NCBI GenBank assembly: GCA_903844155.1 | Contig: CAIMSU010000030.1 | Location: forward strand, 1 to 35,486 | Reading direction: 5' to 3' | From: an uncultured Pseudomonadota bacterium | Lineage (GTDB): Bacteria; Myxococcota_A; UBA796; SXON01 | DNA: 35,486 bases | Part shown: positions 31,437 to 35,486 of the stretch, piece after piece | How positions within the stretch are numbered: the stretch's first letter is position 1 | Layout: the number at the start of each line of letters is the position of its first letter | Notes under the pieces: model-generated | What the model was told of the DNA's origin: nothing | The model's input: the letters and a program-made list of their open reading frames with translations, nothing else | Databases searched by the model: none | Translations under genes and position numbers: made by a program

Positions 31437-32464
31437 GACTCCTCCCCGGAGAGCACGCGGCCGCCGAGCAGGGCCGTCAGGAAGACGGCCAGCAGTCCGG
31501 CGTTGTCGGCGACCGCCTCGCCCAGCTCCCCGCCACCCTGGCCGGACAGCGTCAGGATGGCGATGAAGATGAGGTTGATCGCGGGGGGGAGCGTCGTCAC
31601 CGCCAGGATCAGCCACCCCAGCGCGCGCCGAGCGAGCGGCCCGGGGTCCACGCCAACGAGCGCCAGCAACCCGAGCGCGGGCGCGAGCAGCAAAAGCGCC
31701 CCCTCCAGCGCGATCAGCGCCGTCACCAGCCACTTCTGGGCGCCCCAGAGCGCGCCCTCGACCAGCCCGGTCCCGCTCGTCTCCAGCACCAGCCCCTGCG
31801 CCACGTCCGAACGCACCCCCTCGTTCTGGATGATCGCGGGCAATCGCGCCACCGGCAGGCCGAACGTGAGCGCGCGGTCCCAGGGGTGGTGCTCAAGCGC
31901 GCCATGCACCGCCACCGGCATGTCCCCCGCCCGATGGTAGTCGACGACCTCGTCGTAGAACGTCTGATCCTTCACCCAGTACGCCGTGTACAGCCCACTG
32001 CCGGCGATGCACAGGAGCGCAAGCAGGCCGCGGCCCGGCCTGGCCTTGCCCCGCCGTATCGCCCGCGACCCGCGCCCCGTTCGCAGCGCCGAGCCCATCG
32101 CCAGCGTGGGCGATGCCGCAAACGCGAGCAGGTAGATGCCCACGATGTAGAGCCAGCGCGGCTGCCCGATGCCCAGCGGGACGACGCCGTCGACGAGCGG
32201 GAGCGCCGAGATGCGGTGTGCGCCGACGAGGAAGGCGCCAGCGCCGGCCCCGAGCACCACCGCGATCAACGCGGACATCCTCGGCCCGAGGAGCCCGAAA
32301 ACGGCGGCGAGCACCAGGCCCGCGCCCCCGAGCCCGCCGAGCGTGATCAGGTGCAGGCTCAGCGTCGAGCCCGACATCAGGAAGCCCACCCCGCTGCCGA
32401 CCACGCCGGCCAACCCAGCGACGACCAGCAGCAGCCTCAACCGCCTGTCGGCCCGCCACGTCAT
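31433..32464 (-). CDS. Multi-pass membrane protein of unknown function
   Basis: A 343-residue integral membrane protein. ATG 32464 overlaps the previous stop (ATGA), which decides the start. Hydrophobic segments lie at about residues 10-30, 35-60, 63-85, 105-125, 150-165, 235-265, 275-295 and 310-335, giving seven or eight helices. A polar loop of about 65 residues (about 168-230; WVKDQTFYDEVVDYHRAGDM, HHPWDRALTFGLPV) probably lies outside the cytoplasm. I recognise no family. It is translationally coupled to both neighbours: the secreted protein before and the sulfatase-like lipoprotein after. That suggests a shared envelope process. Confidence 0.75.
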   Translation of the reverse strand: MTWRADRRLRLLLVVAGLAGVVGSGVGFLMSGSTLSLHLITLGGLGGAGLVLAAVFGLLGPRMSALIAVVLGAGAGAFLVGAHRISALPLVDGVVPLGIGQPRWLYIVGIYLLAFAASPTLAMGSALRTGRGSRAIRRGKARPGRGLLALLCIAGSGLYTAYWVKDQTFYDEVVDYHRAGDMPVAVHGALEHHPWDRALTFGLPVARLPAIIQNEGVRSDVAQGLVLETSGTGLVEGALWGAQKWLVTALIALEGALLLLAPALGLLALVGVDPGPLARRALGWLILAVTTLPPAINLIFIAILTLSGQGGGELGEAVADNAGLLAVFLTALLGGRVLSGEES

Positions 32465-33498
32465 GGCGTTGGTGGGACGCCGGGCAGGCCCATCCCCCAC
32501 GCGTACGTGCTCACCTTGCCCGTGTCGAGAAAATCGAAGTCAGACCCGTGCAATTTCGACAGGTCGCTGAACGCGCCCTTCGCCCACCGCGGGTCCGCCT
32601 GGGCGCTCATCGACCACGTCGCGCCGTTGTGCGAGAGGAGCAAGCCGTAGGTCTTGAGCGTGGTGCAGAGCGCCTGCCCGGCCGGCGAGAACGTCGCGCA
32701 CGAGACGTTCGCGCGCAGTCGCAAGCGCCCGCCCATCGGCGGCATGTTCGGGTCCTCGAACACCGAGCCCGCGTGGATGGCCGGCGGGACGAAGCCGCGC
32801 TGGGAGTATTCGCTGTTCACGCGCAGGGCGTGGTGGATGGCGCCGTCGCCAACGAGCTCGTCGTAGCGGATCAGGCCCGGGTAGACGGGCAGGCCGGAGC
32901 AGTCGTGGGGCGGGTCCAGACCCTGTCCGCCGCTGCGCTTCCAGCCGGTGCTGCGCGTCTCGCCGCCGTGCATGTCGAACACGCTGCCGTAGGCCGCGCT
33001 CCAGGGGGCCTTGGCGTGGACGCCGTAGAGCTCGTACAGCTTGCACGCGTCCTCGTCGACGACGACCACGCGGCGATCGGACGTGGAGATCGCGGCGTCG
33101 TCCGGGATCTTGTACGGTCCGGCGTCGCTGTTGACGGGCGAGTCGAACGTCACCGCCGTTTCGGGCTGGCTGCTCCCGACAACCGAGACACCAATCGTGT
33201 CACCGACGAACAACGCCCGCTTTCCCATGCTCGTGATCCATGCGTCCGAGAGCGGGTTGACGGGCAGGCCGGAGACGTCGGTGTTCCACGGGTCGTCGGG
33301 CGGGAAGACCGCGCAGTGTCCGACAGCCGCCGCGCCGCCGCCGTGGCAGGCGAGGAGGAGCGCGAGCCCGGGGATGCAGACGGGGCGAGGGTCGAGAACG
33401 GCGGTAGTCCTTGGTCCTTTGGAGCCTATCCGAAAACGCGGCCGGTCACCCGGCGAGCAGGTCGCCGATGGCGGTCTGCGCACGCTCAGCGTCGGCAT
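32461..33498 (-). CDS. Conserved secreted protein, lipoprotein-like, start uncertain
   Basis: About 345 residues in this frame. The mature part belongs to a conserved secreted family of unknown function that I recall from actinobacteria and fungi: CAVFPPDDPWNTDVSGLPV, PYKIPDDAAI, RRVVVVDEDACKLYELYG, GLPVYPGLIRYDE, DPNMPPMGGRLRLRA and KTYGLLLSHNGATW. A hydrophobic lipobox-like PGLALLLAC segment precedes it. The start is a problem: between the patatin stop at 33446 and that segment there is no ATG, GTG or TTG in frame. ATG 33498 overlaps the patatin gene by 53 bases and would leave a long n-region. A rare start such as ATA, ATC or GTT, or a sequence error, is possible. Confidence 0.72.
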   Translation of the reverse strand: MPTLSVRRPPSATCSPGDRPRFRIGSKGPRTTAVLDPRPVCIPGLALLLACHGGGAAAVGHCAVFPPDDPWNTDVSGLPVNPLSDAWITSMGKRALFVGDTIGVSVVGSSQPETAVTFDSPVNSDAGPYKIPDDAAISTSDRRVVVVDEDACKLYELYGVHAKAPWSAAYGSVFDMHGGETRSTGWKRSGGQGLDPPHDCSGLPVYPGLIRYDELVGDGAIHHALRVNSEYSQRGFVPPAIHAGSVFEDPNMPPMGGRLRLRANVSCATFSPAGQALCTTLKTYGLLLSHNGATWSMSAQADPRWAKGAFSDLSKLHGSDFDFLDTGKVSTYAWGMGLPGVPPTP

Positions 33499-34615
33499 AG
33501 CCAAGCTCCTCCAATTCCCGCGTGTAGCGCTTGTGGAACAGGAAGTAGCTGACGAGGTCGGCCTCGTGGTCATCGGCGATGGCCTGGAAGAAGATCCGGG
33601 AGGACCAGTCGAGCCCCGGGGCGATGACCGGAAAGAGATGCGCCGCCAACCGGCCGATGTCCTCGCTGGGGCGGAGGTGCACGCTCTGGACGACGCGGTA
33701 GGCGCGGTGCTCGGTGGCGAGCCGGTCGAGAAAATCGGGGTAGGCGCCGGATGCCCAGGTCAGCATCGCGTTCCAGCGCTGGATCCGTCGCAAGTCCTCC
33801 TCGATCGGGTCGAGCATGAGCGCGTTGAGGGCCCGGCCGGCGAGGGTGGCGGCAGACGGCGGCTCGGCGGGGATCGCGGGCGAGAAGGGCGCGGTCTCGG
33901 CCTCCGTCTTGCTTCGCTTGACCCCGATCACCAGCAGCCGGTCGCACTGGTACTGAAGTGCAGGGCCCAGCGGCGTGTTCTGGCGCAGCGCCCCGTCGAC
34001 CATCCAGCGGCCGTTCACCGAGACCGGCGGGAAGACGAAGGGGATCGCGGCGCTGGCGAGGACGTGCTCGGGCCCGATGTGGGCAGCCCGCATCGTCGTT
34101 GTGGCGGTCTCGCGCAGGGTGTCCGGGCTGCTGCGCTCGGGGCGGGTGGCCTGGAGGCCGTCGGTGAACTGGATGCAGCGGCCGCTGGCCACGTCCGTCG
34201 CCGCGCAGGCGAAGGCGCGCAGGGCGCCGGAGTCGATGCGTTCGCGCAGCGACCGCCACGGGATGGCCTGCCGGACGTGCTCGTAGAGGGGCGCGGGGTC
34301 GAACAGCGCCGTTCCGCCCCCGAGCGCCGTGCGCCGCTGCAAGAACGCGTCCCGCCCGCTCACCAGATCGCGCATGTGCATCTTGTAGATGTGCCGGGGC
34401 TCCAGCTCGCGCCAGAAGTACGAGAGCGTCTGCGCCGCGGCCATCCCCATCGCGCCAACCCAGGCGCCGGTCAGGGCACCCACGGAGGTGCCGCAGATCA
34501 CGTCGGGCGCGAGATCGCGGCCCAGGCGCCTCGCCAGGGGCCCGTAGACATAGCGCAGCGCGCCGGCCTCATACGCCCCGCGCGCGCCACCGCCCGAGAG
34601 CACGAGGCCGTTCAC
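33446..34615 (-). CDS. Patatin-like phospholipase
   Basis: A 389-residue lipid acyl hydrolase. GTG 34615 overlaps the previous stop (GTGA) and starts the domain directly with NGLVLSGGGARGAYEAG, the oxyanion loop. The nucleophile Ser lies in CGTSVGA (S44). The second dyad residue is the Asp of WMVDGALRQNTP. Other family segments include ASAAIPFVFPPV and DRLLVIGVKRSK. All catalytic elements are intact, so activity on membrane phospholipids or acyl esters is likely. There is no signal peptide, so it acts in the cytoplasm or at the inner face of the membrane. The C-terminal 130 residues are charged helices of unknown role. It is second in the five-gene operon. Confidence 0.92.
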   Translation of the reverse strand: MNGLVLSGGGARGAYEAGALRYVYGPLARRLGRDLAPDVICGTSVGALTGAWVGAMGMAAAQTLSYFWRELEPRHIYKMHMRDLVSGRDAFLQRRTALGGGTALFDPAPLYEHVRQAIPWRSLRERIDSGALRAFACAATDVASGRCIQFTDGLQATRPERSSPDTLRETATTTMRAAHIGPEHVLASAAIPFVFPPVSVNGRWMVDGALRQNTPLGPALQYQCDRLLVIGVKRSKTEAETAPFSPAIPAEPPSAATLAGRALNALMLDPIEEDLRRIQRWNAMLTWASGAYPDFLDRLATEHRAYRVVQSVHLRPSEDIGRLAAHLFPVIAPGLDWSSRIFFQAIADDHEADLVSYFLFHKRYTRELEELGYADAERAQTAIGDLLAG

Positions 34616-35316
34616 GGGGGCGCCCCGAGGCCGCTCGTCAGCAAGCGGGCGACCTCTGGCCGCCGCACCTTCCAGATCAGCGCGTCCACGATGTAGTGAT
34701 GGAAGTTCAACGTCTGCGAGAAGAGCAGCACCACCGGCACCGTCAGCACCTTCACCCCCGGAACGCCCGCGATGACGGCAAAAAGGATGGTGGCCGTCGC
34801 GTAGATGACGAACACGTAGCGCGGCCAGGCGTTCGGCTGGGACATCGCCGACAGCAGCGGCGCGGTCGCCGTCTCGCCCTCCCGAAACCGGTTCACGTTG
34901 TACATCCAGACGATCAGCAAATACTGGGCGTTGTGCCAAACGTTCAGGGCGATCCAGCCTTGCGAGAGGTCGGGGATGAGCGCGTAACCGACGCCGAAGA
35001 CCGCGACGTGGGTCACGACGAAAAGCGCGTGGGGGAGCGCGAGATCACCGGTGATCGCCCGCTGCGCCTGCCGCCCGGCCCAGACGAGCACGGCGAGCCC
35101 CGCCGCGCCCGCCGCCACCTTCGCGACGACGTCCGGCACCGGGATCATCCGGATGTCGAGGGTGAGGAACGCCGTCCACCCCTGCGCGCTTCGGTGGAGC
35201 ACGCCGGCGAGGACAGGCAGGAACAACGCCGCGGAATCGAGATGGTCGTCGATGCCGGTGCCGCTCGGTGTCCGGCTCGTCGGCCGCCGATCCCGGCGCT
35301 CGGCGACCCCCTTCAC
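34612..35316 (-). CDS. Multi-pass membrane protein, 5' end possibly disrupted
   Basis: From GTG 35316 this is 234 residues. Five or six hydrophobic segments follow, with conserved-looking motifs HNAQYLLIVWMYNVNRF in the middle and NFHHYIVDALIWKVRRPEV near the end. I recall this pair from uncharacterised membrane proteins that have extra N-terminal helices. Here the frame stays open to the window edge, but upstream codes only for Arg/Pro/Gly-rich sequence and runs into the dispersed repeat. The 5' part may be lost or replaced; TTG 35226 is another possible start. The stop overlaps the patatin start as GTGA, so the two are co-translated. Confidence 0.6.
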   Translation of the reverse strand: MKGVAERRDRRPTSRTPSGTGIDDHLDSAALFLPVLAGVLHRSAQGWTAFLTLDIRMIPVPDVVAKVAAGAAGLAVLVWAGRQAQRAITGDLALPHALFVVTHVAVFGVGYALIPDLSQGWIALNVWHNAQYLLIVWMYNVNRFREGETATAPLLSAMSQPNAWPRYVFVIYATATILFAVIAGVPGVKVLTVPVVLLFSQTLNFHHYIVDALIWKVRRPEVARLLTSGLGAPP

Positions 35317-35486
35317 GGCCGCCCTTTGCGGGCGTCCTCCAGGGGCGGGCTGCGCCGCCTGAACGCCTTGCCGGCGTTCGCCGTCGCAGTGCTCCGGCCG
35401 GTGGCTCCGCGTCGGGCGCGGACGCCCGACCGCGCCGGCCTCGGCGCTGAATTCCCGCAGTTCCAAGGCCACGAACCCCGCCAGCC
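35282..35486 (-). repeat. Dispersed repeat, copy 2, reaching the window edge
   Basis: The first 27 bases on the minus strand (35486-35460) are identical to 20612-20638. A second matching block lies at 35301-35283. In copy 1 the two blocks are 38 bases apart; here about 158, so copy 2 carries roughly 120 extra bases. These include the hairpin GTCGGGCG-CGGA-CGCCCGAC at 35411-35430. The left limit of the element is unclear, and it may continue beyond the window. Confidence 0.55.

Overview
The window reads as chromosomal DNA of a very GC-rich Gram-negative bacterium, most likely a myxobacterium-like member of the Myxococcota/Deltaproteobacteria. The evidence is the strong G/C bias at third codon positions, about ten lipoproteins among 31 genes, Asp/Ser/Thr-rich linkers after the lipid-anchored cysteine, a MopE-type calcium-like repeat, fibrinogen-like and ASH domains, an outer-membrane beta-barrel, and frequent GTG/TTG starts with ATGA, GTGA or TTGA overlaps. 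I see no rRNA, tRNA, CRISPR array, insertion sequence or prophage. The taxonomic call is an inference from gene content.

Left part (1-8120): a four-step 11-bp array resembling tandem Pho boxes opens the window. Next is a leftward two-gene unit (VWA-domain lipoprotein, small membrane protein) ending at a U-tract hairpin. It diverges from a lipoprotein of unknown function. A rightward three-gene unit follows: a duplicated beta-rich protein, a protein with a duplicated Cys motif plus a beta-propeller-like region, and a formylglycine-generating-enzyme-like lipoprotein. Middle (8154-18431): a TerB-like/oxidoreductase pair, an ASH-domain lipoprotein, an N-end-rule aminoacyl-transferase (Bpt/Ate type), then a leftward run of an ATP-grasp protein, a two-haem lipoprotein, an outer-membrane barrel and a membrane-anchored retropepsin. 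A fibrinogen-like lipoprotein and a small lipoprotein run the other way.

Accessory core (18435-24994): a lipoprotein glycoside hydrolase is translationally coupled to a protein joining an XRE helix-turn-helix, an SspB-like fold and a C-terminal ClpX-binding tail. Its upstream region holds a perfect 14-bp inverted repeat. Beyond it lie three genes of an orphan contractile-injection-type spike set: a gp5/gpV-like OB-fold protein, a second copy with an HxH motif and a long Gly/Ser/His repeat tail, and a third protein with only the HxH motif and a repeat tail. No sheath, tube, baseplate wedge or ATPase gene is nearby.

Right part (25343-35486): a leftward redox-flavoured operon encodes an ArsC/LMW-phosphatase-like protein that has lost its catalytic Cys, a TlpA thioredoxin, an FAD protein and a DUF1858 protein. 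It diverges from an SpmA-SpmB-like fused membrane protein across a hairpin-rich intergenic region. The window ends with a tightly overlapping leftward five-gene operon: membrane protein, patatin phospholipase, conserved secreted protein, membrane protein, and a sulfatase-like lipoprotein without the sulfatase nucleophile. A 27-bp exact repeat links the right edge of the window to the promoter side of the XRE-SspB gene.

The most unusual items are the XRE-SspB fusion with its palindromic upstream site, the orphan repeat-tailed spike genes, the apparently catalytically dead enzymes, and the very short lipoprotein signal peptides.
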